Below are positions 52,405 to 60,819 of a stretch of 64,000 nucleotides of DNA, piece by piece. The notes under the pieces are model-generated. The model saw nothing but the letters and a program-made list of their open reading frames with translations, had not been told where the DNA came from and searched no databases. The DNA comes from Capnocytophaga periodontitidis (GTDB lineage Bacteria > Bacteroidota > Bacteroidia > Flavobacteriales > Flavobacteriaceae): NCBI RefSeq assembly GCF_016126015.1, contig NZ_JAEFDB010000003.1, positions 248,001 to 312,000 of the forward strand. The letters run 5' to 3'. Position 1 is the stretch's first letter, and every line of letters begins with the position of its first letter. Position numbers and translations under genes: made by a program.

Positions 52405-52447
52405 AAAAAAGACTTTGTAGAATTTTTGATGCTACAAAGTCTTTTTT
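52405..52447. terminator. Terminator between fmt and the LptF/G-like gene
   Basis: A perfect 16-bp stem (AAAAAAGACTTTGTAG 52405-52420 with 52432-52447) and an 11-nt loop; usable in both directions between convergent genes. Confidence 0.88.
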
Positions 52448-52468
52448 TGTTATTCTTTTACAATCGTT

Positions 52469-53995
52469 TTATTCATTATTCAGTTTAGTAGGTTGGGGAG
52501 ATTTAATTACTTTCTCCTTATTACCTTTCACTTTTTTAATTTTATCCTTCGTCCATACAATCAGCTTGTGAGTGAGAGGAAAGTGGAATACTTCTTTGTC
52601 GGTAGCGACTCTTCCGGTGAGATATACGCCCAAAGGCATTAATATCAAAGCGGGAATCCACGGGGCTAAAGCAGGATTGATAGTGTTGTTCTCGGCGATG
52701 TTCTTCATAAACATTCCTATAAAATAATAGGATAAGAACAATATCATCGCAAAAACTAAGGGTAAACCTATACCGCCTTTACGGATAAAAGCGCCTAAGG
52801 GAGCTGCTACAAAAAAGAGTACAAAGCAAGCTATGGTGAGCGCAAACTTATCACTGAGGTTCATTATGTGCAAGTTCATCAGTTTGTAGCGATATTCAAG
52901 GTCGCTCTGGCGAAACTCAACATTGTCTAACTGTGCTTGGTTGTTGTTCATTGCCATCTCAAGCACTCGTTGTTGCTCACCGTTGTTGAGCATTTTTAGC
53001 AATTGCGCCACCGATTTTACCTCTATAGGTGCTGCTGCTTTTTTCTTTTGTGGCAAACTATCAGTAGGTATCGGTGGGGGAGGAGGGGCAGTGCTAAAGC
53101 CCGTACGGCGAAACATATTATTTCCGTAATCGGTGATGTTTTGTTTGAAATCAGATTGAAGGGAGTCGATTGCGTAATTCAACTGGCCTACATTCATCAT
53201 TTTATAGGTAGTAGCATCGGTTTTTTCGTTAAAATCTACATTGTTTAGGTGAGAAAGGTCGAGATTGATTACGTATTTTTTGAAATGCACTTTGGCAAAA
53301 GGCATTTTTTGTTGTGTTTCGTAGGTATTGGTTTTGATATCTTCGTAATAAGTACCGTCTTCTAAGATGAGTTGTAGGAAGTTAGGATTAGATTTAGCAC
53401 TTTTCAATTCACCGCGTTTAGCATTGATAACCGTGCGGTTCACTCTATCGGGTGTTTTTTTGTGAATGAGCACACTCTCTAAAAATTGGTCGTTATCACC
53501 ACTTTTTTTACCTACTTTAATACTGATATCTTCTCCTATATTAGAGAATACCCCTTCGGCTATAGCCATTGCAGGTTTTACTTTAGCGATGTTCGACCTG
53601 AGGGTATACACCTCGCGATAGGCTACCGGAATCACATTGTTAGCCAAGAAGAAAGTGCCTATACACAACAATGCCATTAAGATAATCAGTGGTCGCATTA
53701 CACGCATCAGTGAAATACCTGAGGCTTTCATCGCAGCGAACTCATAACTTTCGGCAAAAGAACCAAAGGTCATAATTGAAGCAATTACTACTGCCAGCGG
53801 CATAATGATAGGGATGAGTTGTGGGATGAAATAGAAGAGGAATTTAAAGATAATCCAAAGTTCCAATCCACGTCCTGCCAGCTCATCGATGTATGTAAAA
53901 ATAGTGTGGAATACAAAGATGAGAATGAGGATAGAGAGTGCCCCGAGGAAATTTTTGAGGAACTGAGTAATGATATAGCGATCTATGATTTTCAT
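52469..53995 (-). CDS. LptF/LptG family lipopolysaccharide export permease
   Basis: A 508-residue protein with three N-terminal and three C-terminal helices around a large periplasmic domain, the YjgP/YjgQ topology. Blocks include KIIDRYIITQFLKNFLGAL, LIPIIMPLAVVIASIMTFG, SYEFAAMKASGISLMRVMRP and ACFVLFFVAAPLGAFIRKG. It is longer than E. coli LptF/G (about 360) because of an insert in the periplasmic domain, including a Pro-rich stretch (TAPPPPPIPTDSLPQ). It passes LPS from the inner membrane to the Lpt bridge. It follows lolA by 36 bp. Confidence 0.9.
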   Translation of the reverse strand: MKIIDRYIITQFLKNFLGALSILILIFVFHTIFTYIDELAGRGLELWIIFKFLFYFIPQLIPIIMPLAVVIASIMTFGSFAESYEFAAMKASGISLMRVMRPLIILMALLCIGTFFLANNVIPVAYREVYTLRSNIAKVKPAMAIAEGVFSNIGEDISIKVGKKSGDNDQFLESVLIHKKTPDRVNRTVINAKRGELKSAKSNPNFLQLILEDGTYYEDIKTNTYETQQKMPFAKVHFKKYVINLDLSHLNNVDFNEKTDATTYKMMNVGQLNYAIDSLQSDFKQNITDYGNNMFRRTGFSTAPPPPPIPTDSLPQKKKAAAPIEVKSVAQLLKMLNNGEQQRVLEMAMNNNQAQLDNVEFRQSDLEYRYKLMNLHIMNLSDKFALTIACFVLFFVAAPLGAFIRKGGIGLPLVFAMILFLSYYFIGMFMKNIAENNTINPALAPWIPALILMPLGVYLTGRVATDKEVFHFPLTHKLIVWTKDKIKKVKGNKEKVIKSPQPTKLNNE

Positions 53996-54031
53996 ACAAC
54001 TAAAGCTGACGACTAACGAACTAACGACTAA

Positions 54032-54673
54032 CTACATTTCGGTGATAGTGTAACCGTCTTTTTTATATTTTTCGCGGTCAAACTTGAAAATATTAGCTGA
54101 TAACGGCTGATTGGTTTTGAAAGTATTTACTGTAATAGTTGTTCTTGTGCCGTTTTTGCCTATTTCAATAAGGTTGTAGATGTGTTTGGTTTGAATATCA
54201 ATACCTAATAGGATTTGTTTTACCTCGCTATTAGCTTTTTGAGGTTTCAATTCTACGTATTGAATTTTGCGACCACGTACATTTTGTTGTATATCCCATT
54301 TGTACTTATAGCCTTTTTTGTAGAAGGTAAGCATTTTAGAAGGGGTAATGGTACTGTCGTCGGAGGCTTTTTTTTCTATGGTAATTTCTTCGTTTTCAGG
54401 AACAATAGTATAAGTTTTACTGCCGTCGTACATTTTAGTAGCTCCTAAATAGTTTAATACATACTTATCTTTGGCAATAGTTACATTACCTTTAGTTTCC
54501 TGATTGATATTTTCAGCAATATTATCGAGGTTGTATTTAAAATCTATATAGATATTGTTGTAAGCCACCATTTTAGCATATACTTCATCTAATAGTTTTT
54601 TAGCTTTATCAACCTGTTGGGCTTGTATGGTTACGCTGCACAGAGCGATAATAACCAATAGTATTCTTTTCAT
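54032..54673 (-). CDS. lolA: LolA-like outer-membrane lipoprotein carrier
   Basis: A 213-residue periplasmic protein (signal peptide MKRILLVIIALCSVTIQAQ). The body is a LolA/LppX-type half-barrel: AYNNIYIDFKYNLDNIAENI, then KGNVTIAKDKYVLNYLG, then KTYTIVPENEEITIEKK. It ferries lipoproteins between membranes or assists LPS export. The start at 54673 is chosen because it gives a signal peptide; an earlier ATG at 54742 lies near the cydB terminator. It lies upstream of lptF/G, an order I recall from flavobacteria. Confidence 0.85.
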   Translation of the reverse strand: MKRILLVIIALCSVTIQAQQVDKAKKLLDEVYAKMVAYNNIYIDFKYNLDNIAENINQETKGNVTIAKDKYVLNYLGATKMYDGSKTYTIVPENEEITIEKKASDDSTITPSKMLTFYKKGYKYKWDIQQNVRGRKIQYVELKPQKANSEVKQILLGIDIQTKHIYNLIEIGKNGTRTTITVNTFKTNQPLSANIFKFDREKYKKDGYTITEM

Positions 54674-54733
54674 TTTCAGTGTTTTTAATGATTTTAGTTC
54701 AAGATTACAAGCAATTTTCGTGCCAATCAAAGT

Positions 54734-54767
54734 AAAAGCCAAATAGCCTTTTTGCTATTTGGCTTTT
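54734..54767 (-). terminator. Terminator of the cydAB operon
   Basis: A perfect 14-bp stem (AAAAGCCAAATAGC 54734-54747 with 54754-54767) with a 6-nt T-rich loop, 25 bp after the cydB stop. Confidence 0.85.
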
Positions 54768-54791
54768 GTTGATTGTTTTATCAATTGTTAA

Positions 54792-55826
54792 TTAATAACT
54801 ATTTTCGTCAATCTCTACTTTGCCCCAGAATACTTTGTAAGCAAAATAAGTGTAGATAAGCAATAGAGGTGCGCCTATCGCTGTGATAGTGAGCATAATC
54901 TCTAATGATTTTTGAGAAGCAGCAGCGTTGTAAACCGTGATACTATTGCCTGTTTCTAAAGTAGTTCTCAAGAAAGTAGGGTGCAAGTTGAGTGCGGCTA
55001 CTACCATAAAGAAAGCGATGGTGAGTATTGTGCCTACAAAAGCCTTTTTATAGTCCTTTTTCTTCATAAAGAATGCTATGCTCAAGATGCTGAGGAGCAA
55101 TAGGGTAGGGAATACCTTTAGCGCGGTACTATTGGCGATGTTCTCAGCTAAATGCGGTGTGAGCATACTGTAAATCGCTACAGCTGTGAACACTACCACA
55201 AAAGCGAGATAAGCATAATTGATGCGTTTCTCGATGCGGTGGTGCATATCACCGTGAGTTTTGATGAGTAAATACAAACCTCCGTGTACCATAAAGAGCA
55301 ACAAAGTCATTACACCTACAAGCAGTGCATAAGGAGTAAGGAAAGTAAAGAGCGCTCCTCCGGTGTACTGAAAGTTCTCGTTTAACGGTAATCCTTGTAA
55401 TACGTTGGCAATCACCACGCCTAAGAGTACGGGTAATACAATGCTGCACACGCTATACACAGTATCCCAAGTATTGCGCCAACGGTCGCTGTCCTCTTTG
55501 CCACGTACTTCAATGGCTACTGCTCTAAAGATAATAAAAGTGAGAAATAGCATAAAAGGCGTATTCATAGCCGAAAACAATTCGGCATACATTAGTGGGA
55601 AACCAGCGAAAATACCAGCTCCTCCAATTACTAACCACGCCTCATTACCGTCCCATACAGGACCTATGGCATTCAGAGCTACGCGGCGTTCTTTTTTCTT
55701 GTCGAAACACAAATGCCACGCTCCAGCGCCGAAGTCGAAGCCGTCTAAAATAGCATAGCCTGTAATCAAAAATCCTATAATGATGAACCACCACGTAGGG
55801 TAGTCGATTCCTAAAAATGTTTCCAT
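54792..55826 (-). CDS. cydB: Cytochrome bd oxidase subunit II
   Basis: A 344-residue membrane protein with eight to nine helices. The N-terminal block TWWFIIIGFLITGYAILDGFDFGAGAWHLC and the following GPVWDGNEAWLVIGGAGIFAGFP are diagnostic for CydB. With CydA it forms the cytochrome bd quinol oxidase, which has high O2 affinity and suits microaerophilic growth. It starts 13 bp downstream of cydA. Confidence 0.96.
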   Translation of the reverse strand: METFLGIDYPTWWFIIIGFLITGYAILDGFDFGAGAWHLCFDKKKERRVALNAIGPVWDGNEAWLVIGGAGIFAGFPLMYAELFSAMNTPFMLFLTFIIFRAVAIEVRGKEDSDRWRNTWDTVYSVCSIVLPVLLGVVIANVLQGLPLNENFQYTGGALFTFLTPYALLVGVMTLLLFMVHGGLYLLIKTHGDMHHRIEKRINYAYLAFVVVFTAVAIYSMLTPHLAENIANSTALKVFPTLLLLSILSIAFFMKKKDYKKAFVGTILTIAFFMVVAALNLHPTFLRTTLETGNSITVYNAAASQKSLEIMLTITAIGAPLLLIYTYFAYKVFWGKVEIDENSY

Positions 55827-55838
55827 ATCTGTATAATG

Positions 55839-57185
55839 TTATGCTGTTTGTAATTGTTCTTGAGTTTCGTGTTCATCAATACCGTGAACAATTTTCTTGT
55901 TCATCAAGTAGATGAATAGAGCGAAGAGGATGATATAAATAACGGTAAATAAGATAATTGCGAAGAGTATTTGGTTCGCCGACACCGATTTAGATAACGC
56001 ATCGCTGGTGCGCAAGAGTTTGTACACTATCCAAGGCTGGCGACCCATTTCGGCTGCAAACCAACCTACTTGATTGCCTATTTGTGGCAACAATACACTC
56101 CATACAAAAATATGTAAAAGCCAGCGTTTGTTATACAATTTGCCTCTCCATAATAGGAAAGAAGCATAGAGGGTGAGTGCGATGAGGAACATACCAATAG
56201 CTACCATTATATGATAGAATTGGAATACAGCGTTCACCTGCCCAGGGCGGTCTTCCACAGGATATTGGTCAAGACCTGTTACAGGAGCATCGCCGTCAAA
56301 ATGCACCATATACGAAAGCCCTTTAGGAATACTCAACCCGTGAGTTTCTTCATTTTTCTTATCTACCCAACCAATAATGTAAGCATCACCAGGCCCTGTT
56401 TTGAAGTGCCCTTCCATAGCGGCTAATTTCTCGGGCTGGTTTTTAGCTACACCATCAGCTGAGCTGTGTCCTGAAACCAATTGCAACAAGCACACAACAG
56501 TAGCAATGATAAGGGTTACTTTAAAGGCTTTTTTAGAGATTTCAACGTGGCGACCTTTGAGTAAATACCAAGCGTGAACGCTCAATACCAAGAAGATACC
56601 AGCCAAGAAAGCTCCTTGCCACACGTGCCATATACGGTCTACGCTTGAGGGGTTGAACACCATCGCCCAAAAATCGGTAATGACAGCTTTAGCTTGCAAA
56701 CCTTCACCTGCAATTACATAACCTGCGGGGGTTTGTTGCCAGCTGTTGGCAATCACAATCCAAATAGCAGAACACATAGAGCCTAAGAACACCCCAAGGG
56801 TAGCCAAGAAATGCCATTTAGGTTTCACTTTGTTCCAGCCGAAAAGTACAATACCAAGACAGGTACTTTCAAGGGCGAAGGCAAAAACACCTTCAGCAGC
56901 CAAGGCACTACCAAAAATATCACCTACATAGCGCGAATAGGTAGCCCAGTTAGTGCCAAATTCAAATTCCATCACAATTCCTGTAGCGACTCCTAAGCCA
57001 AAGGTAAGTGAGAAGATGCGCGTCCAGAAGCGGGCGAGCCTGTCGTATTCTTTTTTACCAGTGCGCAAGTAGATGCCTTTAAAGACAACCATTAGCAGTC
57101 CAAGCCCTATACTTAAAGGCGGATAGATGTAATGGAACGCAATTGTGAGTGCAAACTGCACCCGTGCTAAAATTTCTGTTTCCAT
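55839..57185 (-). CDS. cydA: Cytochrome bd oxidase subunit I
   Basis: A 448-residue membrane protein. Haem ligands are expected in FALTIAFHYIYPPLSIGLGL (His about 18) and further helices; SGHSSADGVAKNQPEKLAAMEGHF and YGR-like downstream blocks mark the quinol site, and FVWSVLLPQIGNQVGWFAAEMGRQPW is the conserved end segment. It is about 70 residues shorter than E. coli CydA, mainly in the periplasmic Q-loop, as in the short-Q-loop subclass. A TATTTTTG promoter lies 32 bp upstream. Confidence 0.95.
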   Translation of the reverse strand: METEILARVQFALTIAFHYIYPPLSIGLGLLMVVFKGIYLRTGKKEYDRLARFWTRIFSLTFGLGVATGIVMEFEFGTNWATYSRYVGDIFGSALAAEGVFAFALESTCLGIVLFGWNKVKPKWHFLATLGVFLGSMCSAIWIVIANSWQQTPAGYVIAGEGLQAKAVITDFWAMVFNPSSVDRIWHVWQGAFLAGIFLVLSVHAWYLLKGRHVEISKKAFKVTLIIATVVCLLQLVSGHSSADGVAKNQPEKLAAMEGHFKTGPGDAYIIGWVDKKNEETHGLSIPKGLSYMVHFDGDAPVTGLDQYPVEDRPGQVNAVFQFYHIMVAIGMFLIALTLYASFLLWRGKLYNKRWLLHIFVWSVLLPQIGNQVGWFAAEMGRQPWIVYKLLRTSDALSKSVSANQILFAIILFTVIYIILFALFIYLMNKKIVHGIDEHETQEQLQTA

Positions 57186-57216
57186 GCGTGAGTAATTTAA
57201 TTAGTAAAATATGCGA

Positions 57217-57224
57217 CAAAAATA
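57217..57224 (-). promoter_or_regulatory. Promoter -7 box of cydAB
   Basis: The minus strand reads TATTTTTG, 32 bp before the cydA ATG. Confidence 0.6.
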
Positions 57225-57290
57225 CGCTAAGTGATTGAAATTCCCAAAGAAAAGTAAAAGAAATGACTTTAATTTATATTGTGTCTAATT

Positions 57291-57346
57291 AAATTAGTGA
57301 ATTTGCAAATTAGTAAATTACGAAATTTGCAAATTGATAAATTATT
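57291..57346. repeat. Octamer array (AAATTAGT/AAATTTGC type), 7 units
   Basis: AAATTAGT, GAATTTGC, AAATTAGT, AAATTACG, AAATTTGC, AAATTGAT, AAATTATT run into the promoter of the next gene; the -33 TTTG is part of the fifth unit. Confidence 0.75.
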
Positions 57347-57356
57347 TGTATCTTTG
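57326..57356 (+). promoter_or_regulatory. Promoter of the amidinotransferase-like gene
   Basis: -33 TTTG (57326-57329), a 19-nt spacer, and -7 TATCTTTG (57349-57356), 23 bp before the ATG at 57379; this rules out the frame start at 57334. Confidence 0.75.
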
Positions 57357-57378
57357 CCCAAAACAAGACAATATCAGT

Positions 57379-58293
57379 ATGATAAAATTACACATCACCA
57401 ACGAAACCAATAGGTTAGAAGCCGTAATTTTAGGCACGGCTACCAGCAATGGACCTACTCCTAAACTCGAAGAAGCCTACGACCCTAAGTCGGCAGAGCA
57501 CATCAAAGCAGGTACTTACCCTATAGAAAAGGATATGGTAGCTGAAATGGACGCTTTCAGTGCAGTACTTGAAAAATACAATGTAAAAGTATATCGTCCC
57601 AAAATTATCACCGATTGCAACCAAATATTTACCCGAGATATTGGTTTTGTGATTGAAGATACTTTTATCAAAGCGAATATTTTGCCTGATAGGCAAGATG
57701 AATTTCAGGCGATTGAGTACATTGTCGCTCAAATGCCTCCTGAAAAAGTGATTACACCTCCCGCCGATGTACATATTGAAGGGGGCGATGTAATGCCTTG
57801 GAACGACCATATTTTCATTGGTACTTATAAAGGCGCTGACTATAAAGAACAAGTAACTGCTCGTACCAATATGGCTGGTGTAGCCTTTATTCAACAGCTC
57901 TTCCCTCATAAAAAAGTAAAAGAGTTCGATTTGCTGAAATCAAAAACTGAAGCACGCGATAATGCTCTTCACCTTGATTGCTGCTTCCAACCCGTAGGTA
58001 AGAACAAAGGGATTATTTACAAAGGAGGCTTCCGAAGTGAGGCTGATTATCAGTATTTAGTAGACCTCTTTGGCAAGGAAAACCTCTTCCATATAGAGCG
58101 CGAAGAAATGTACAATATGTGCAGTAATATATTCTCTATCAGTCCAGAAGTGGTAGTTTCCGAAAAGAATTTCACCCGCCTAAACCAATGGTTGCGCTCA
58201 CAAGGCTTCACTGTTGAAGAAATCCCTTATGCCGAAATTGCCAAACAAGAAGGATTGTTGCGATGCTCTACACTACCTCTTTACCGAAATTAG
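57379..58293 (+). CDS. Guanidino-group-modifying enzyme (amidinotransferase / dimethylarginine hydrolase type)
   Basis: A 304-residue member of the pentein superfamily. Conserved blocks are IFTRDIGFVIEDTFI, DVHIEGGDVMPWNDHIF (the Glu-Asp pair), ALHLDCCFQPVG with the active-site His, and the C-terminal nucleophile Cys in LLRCSTLPLYR. Family members deiminate, hydrolyse or transfer amidino groups from arginine derivatives; the reaction here could be arginine-type deimination, but substrate is undetermined. The start at 57379 is set by the promoter. Its stop lies in the first unit of an octamer array, and a terminator follows. Confidence 0.8.
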   Translation: MIKLHITNETNRLEAVILGTATSNGPTPKLEEAYDPKSAEHIKAGTYPIEKDMVAEMDAFSAVLEKYNVKVYRPKIITDCNQIFTRDIGFVIEDTFIKANILPDRQDEFQAIEYIVAQMPPEKVITPPADVHIEGGDVMPWNDHIFIGTYKGADYKEQVTARTNMAGVAFIQQLFPHKKVKEFDLLKSKTEARDNALHLDCCFQPVGKNKGIIYKGGFRSEADYQYLVDLFGKENLFHIEREEMYNMCSNIFSISPEVVVSEKNFTRLNQWLRSQGFTVEEIPYAEIAKQEGLLRCSTLPLYRN

Positions 58294-58318
58294 CAAATTG
58301 GCAAATTAGCTAATTATT
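58287..58318. repeat. Octamer array after the amidinotransferase-like gene
   Basis: AAATTAGC, AAATTGGC, AAATTAGC, TAATTATT; the first unit contains the stop codon (58291-58293). Confidence 0.7.
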
Positions 58319-58353
58319 TAGACTGCTTATATATTTAGGTATTTTAATGATAA

Positions 58354-58389
58354 AAGTTCGCTGTATCTTGTGTTATTTACAGCGAACTT
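58354..58389 (+). terminator. Terminator of the amidinotransferase-like gene
   Basis: An 11-bp stem (AAGTTCGCTGT 58354-58364 with 58379-58389) and 14-nt loop, followed by a T-rich stretch that overlaps the hemA promoter. Confidence 0.65.
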
Positions 58390-58391
58390 CT

Positions 58392-58399
58392 TATTTTTG
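58392..58399 (+). promoter_or_regulatory. Promoter -7 box of hemA
   Basis: TATTTTTG followed by CCCC, 45 bp before the hemA ATG. Confidence 0.6.
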
Positions 58400-58444
58400 C
58401 CCCTGCAAAACACAACTATCAGTAGTATCAATCACTAACAAGCT

Positions 58445-59695
58445 ATGACACAACATTCTATATCTAAGAACAAATCTTTCTACTGCATTGGGCTTAGTTA
58501 TCAAAAAGCAGATGCAACTATACGTGGGATGTTTAGTCTTACCCCTGAAAATAAAGACCAATTACTCACTCAAGCTAAAGAAGAAGGCTTTGAGGAGTTT
58601 TTACTTATTTCTACTTGTAACCGCACAGAACTCTATGGATATGCCGAACACCCCTTTCAACTCATTCAATTATTATGTAAATATGCCAAAGGCTCGGTAG
58701 ACGATTTCCAAAAAGTAGGCTATGTAAACAAAAACAAAGAAGCAGTAGAACACCTTTTTAGAGTGGGTACAGGTTTAGATAGCCAAATATTAGGTGATTT
58801 TGAAATTATAGGGCAGATGAAACAAGCCTTTGCGCTCTCACGAGACAAAGGATTGGCAAATGCTTTCTTAGAGCGGTTGATGAACTGTGTGATCAATGCC
58901 AGCAAACGCATTAAAAATGAAACAGCCTTATCTTCGGGGGCAGCTTCAGTGTCGTTCACAGCGGTACAGTACATTATGCAAAATGTGCCTGAGGTATCAC
59001 AAAAAAATATTCTCCTCTTTGGAGTAGGTAAGATAGGGCGAAACACTTGCGAAAATCTTATTAAACATACTCAAAACAAGCATATTACCCTTATCAACCG
59101 CACACGTGAAAAAGCTGAGCAGGTAGCAGGAAAATTTAATGTAGTAGTGAGAGATTTTGCCGATTTGCAAACCGAAATTAGCAAAGCTGATGTACTTGTA
59201 GTTGCTACAGGAGCAGCTACCCCTACTGTACACAAAAAATTTATCAACCCCAATAAACCTATCCTCATTTTAGACCTTTCTATTCCTAAAAATGTAGCGG
59301 AAGAGGTTGCGCAACTTCCTAATGTAACCCTTTTGCATATGGATGAACTTTCTAAACGCAAAGATGAAGCCTTAGAACGCCGTAAAGAAGCTATTCCACA
59401 AGCTTTGGCAATTATAGAAGAGGTAAAAGGAGAGTTTTTTCAATGGGTAGACAATCGCAAATTTGCACCTACTATCAAAGCGTTGAAAACCAAACTCGAA
59501 AGTCTTAAAAATGCTGAAATGGACTTTCATCGCAAGAAGATTAGCGATTTCAACGAGGAACAAGCTGAACTCATTAGCAATCGCATTATTCAAAAAATTA
59601 CCACTCAGTTTGTAAATCACCTAAAGGACACATCGTCTATCGACGAAAGTATCACTTGGTTACAAGAAGTCTTCCAATTAGAAGTGAGTGCTTAA
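58445..59695 (+). CDS. hemA: Glutamyl-tRNA reductase
   Basis: A 416-residue enzyme of the C5 pathway that reduces Glu-tRNAGlu to glutamate-1-semialdehyde with NADPH for haem synthesis. The catalytic domain holds STCNRTELYGY (Cys about 58) and GLDSQILGDFEIIGQMKQAF; the Rossmann domain has ILLFGVGKIGRNTCENL; the C-terminal dimerisation helix region ends at about 416. This fits with haem demand from cytochrome bd nearby. It is flanked by its own promoter and terminator, thus monocistronic. Confidence 0.96.
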   Translation: MTQHSISKNKSFYCIGLSYQKADATIRGMFSLTPENKDQLLTQAKEEGFEEFLLISTCNRTELYGYAEHPFQLIQLLCKYAKGSVDDFQKVGYVNKNKEAVEHLFRVGTGLDSQILGDFEIIGQMKQAFALSRDKGLANAFLERLMNCVINASKRIKNETALSSGAASVSFTAVQYIMQNVPEVSQKNILLFGVGKIGRNTCENLIKHTQNKHITLINRTREKAEQVAGKFNVVVRDFADLQTEISKADVLVVATGAATPTVHKKFINPNKPILILDLSIPKNVAEEVAQLPNVTLLHMDELSKRKDEALERRKEAIPQALAIIEEVKGEFFQWVDNRKFAPTIKALKTKLESLKNAEMDFHRKKISDFNEEQAELISNRIIQKITTQFVNHLKDTSSIDESITWLQEVFQLEVSA

Positions 59696-59733
59696 TATAA
59701 TATTGAAAATATACATAATAGCGAATTATAAAC

Positions 59734-59767
59734 AAGAGAGGCTACCTATATTTAGGTAGCCTCTCTT
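59734..59767. terminator. Terminator between hemA and the L,D-transpeptidase gene
   Basis: A perfect 15-bp stem (AAGAGAGGCTACCTA 59734-59748 with 59753-59767) and a 4-nt loop, then T; between convergent genes. Confidence 0.9.
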
Positions 59768-59807
59768 TTTAGGTTCAAATGTTTTTTCAAAATTCATCTT
59801 TAAATTT

Positions 59808-60551
59808 TTAGAACACTGAGTCGTCTTCTATAAGTTTTAAAACATTTAAGTATTTAGAAGTTTTTAAGTATTTAGCGTCGTTGTAGTAAGCAAAAATCAT
59901 TGTTTTATCTTTAATGGTGTTAATTACTTGCTTGTAGATGTTAGGAGGCAACACAGGGCAACCCAAACTTCTACCCATACGTCCGTTGCGAGCGATATAG
60001 CTTTCGTTAGCATAATCGGCAGTGTGAATTACTACAGCGCGTTTTGCTAAATTGCTGTTGTAACCTTTTTCATCACCGTAGAGCATTAGGCTATAACCGT
60101 TGCTACCTTCATAAGTTTCTCCAGTGATATAAAAACCAATGCTACTTTTGTTAGATTCCTCTACATCAGAAAAAGAAGTAGCCAAGCGTTCTCCGCTTTT
60201 TTTGCCGTGTGCTACATAAGTGTAGTACACAATTTTCATTTTTTCTAAATCGATAGTATAAAAGCGTTTAGAATTACAATCTTTAGTGAAATCAATAATC
60301 GAGAAGAGTTCTTTATCGTTTAAGCGGTGTTGTTTTTTAAGTGATTGATAGCCTATATAAGCATAGCGAAAAGCTTCAAAACTGAGATCATATTGGGCAG
60401 CGTTGAGCTCGCTGTATAAATCCTTGATGTTTAGTTCTGCTTTCTTTAAAGCTAATTGGCGTTCTTTACTTAGGTATGTTTGTGCTTTAGCAAAGTACAA
60501 AAATGTACTCAAAACAAAGATAAGAAATAAAAAAAAGTACTTTTTGTTCAT
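59808..60551 (-). CDS. L,D-transpeptidase catalytic-domain (YkuD_2 type) protein
   Basis: A 247-residue exported protein (N-terminal hydrophobic segment FFLFLIFVLSTFLYFAKAQ). The catalytic core has VVIHTADYANESY with the His and RMGRSLGCPVLPP with the nucleophile Cys, the variant known from Bacteroidetes and related to YkuD. It likely forms or cleaves 3-3 peptidoglycan links or attaches proteins. A TACTTTTG promoter lies 53 bp upstream; the gene converges with hemA. Confidence 0.88.
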   Translation of the reverse strand: MNKKYFFLFLIFVLSTFLYFAKAQTYLSKERQLALKKAELNIKDLYSELNAAQYDLSFEAFRYAYIGYQSLKKQHRLNDKELFSIIDFTKDCNSKRFYTIDLEKMKIVYYTYVAHGKKSGERLATSFSDVEESNKSSIGFYITGETYEGSNGYSLMLYGDEKGYNSNLAKRAVVIHTADYANESYIARNGRMGRSLGCPVLPPNIYKQVINTIKDKTMIFAYYNDAKYLKTSKYLNVLKLIEDDSVF

Positions 60552-60603
60552 AGTGTTGTTAAGGGTGTTTTTTTAAATAATACTAAGAAATCATTGCTGG
60601 GCG

Positions 60604-60611
60604 CAAAAGTA
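60604..60611 (-). promoter_or_regulatory. Promoter -7 box of the L,D-transpeptidase gene
   Basis: The minus strand reads TACTTTTG, 53 bp before the ATG. Confidence 0.6.
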
Positions 60612-60744
60612 GTACATTTTTCTCATATTGTGTATATTTACACACAATTTTAACAATTATTTAACGTTGTAAGCTGGTTTGTGGTAGGTTTTACAAGCAT
60701 TTATAAGAGGAAGTTGTCTCTACGATGCAAGAATTATACCAATC

Positions 60745-60784
60745 TAATTAGCAAATTAGCAAATTGGTAAATTGGCAAATTATT
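60745..60784. repeat. Octamer array (AAATTAGC/AAATTGGC), 5 units
   Basis: TAATTAGC, AAATTAGC, AAATTGGT, AAATTGGC, AAATTATT run into the sensor kinase promoter. Confidence 0.75.
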
Positions 60785-60794
60785 ACTACTTTTG
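60764..60794 (+). promoter_or_regulatory. Promoter of the LytS-like/LytTR pair
   Basis: -33 TTGG (60764-60767), a 19-nt spacer and the -7 box TACTTTTG (60787-60794), 26 bp before the kinase ATG at 60820. Confidence 0.7.
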
Positions 60795-60819
60795 CTTTCT
60801 GATTGAAAATAACAACTTT

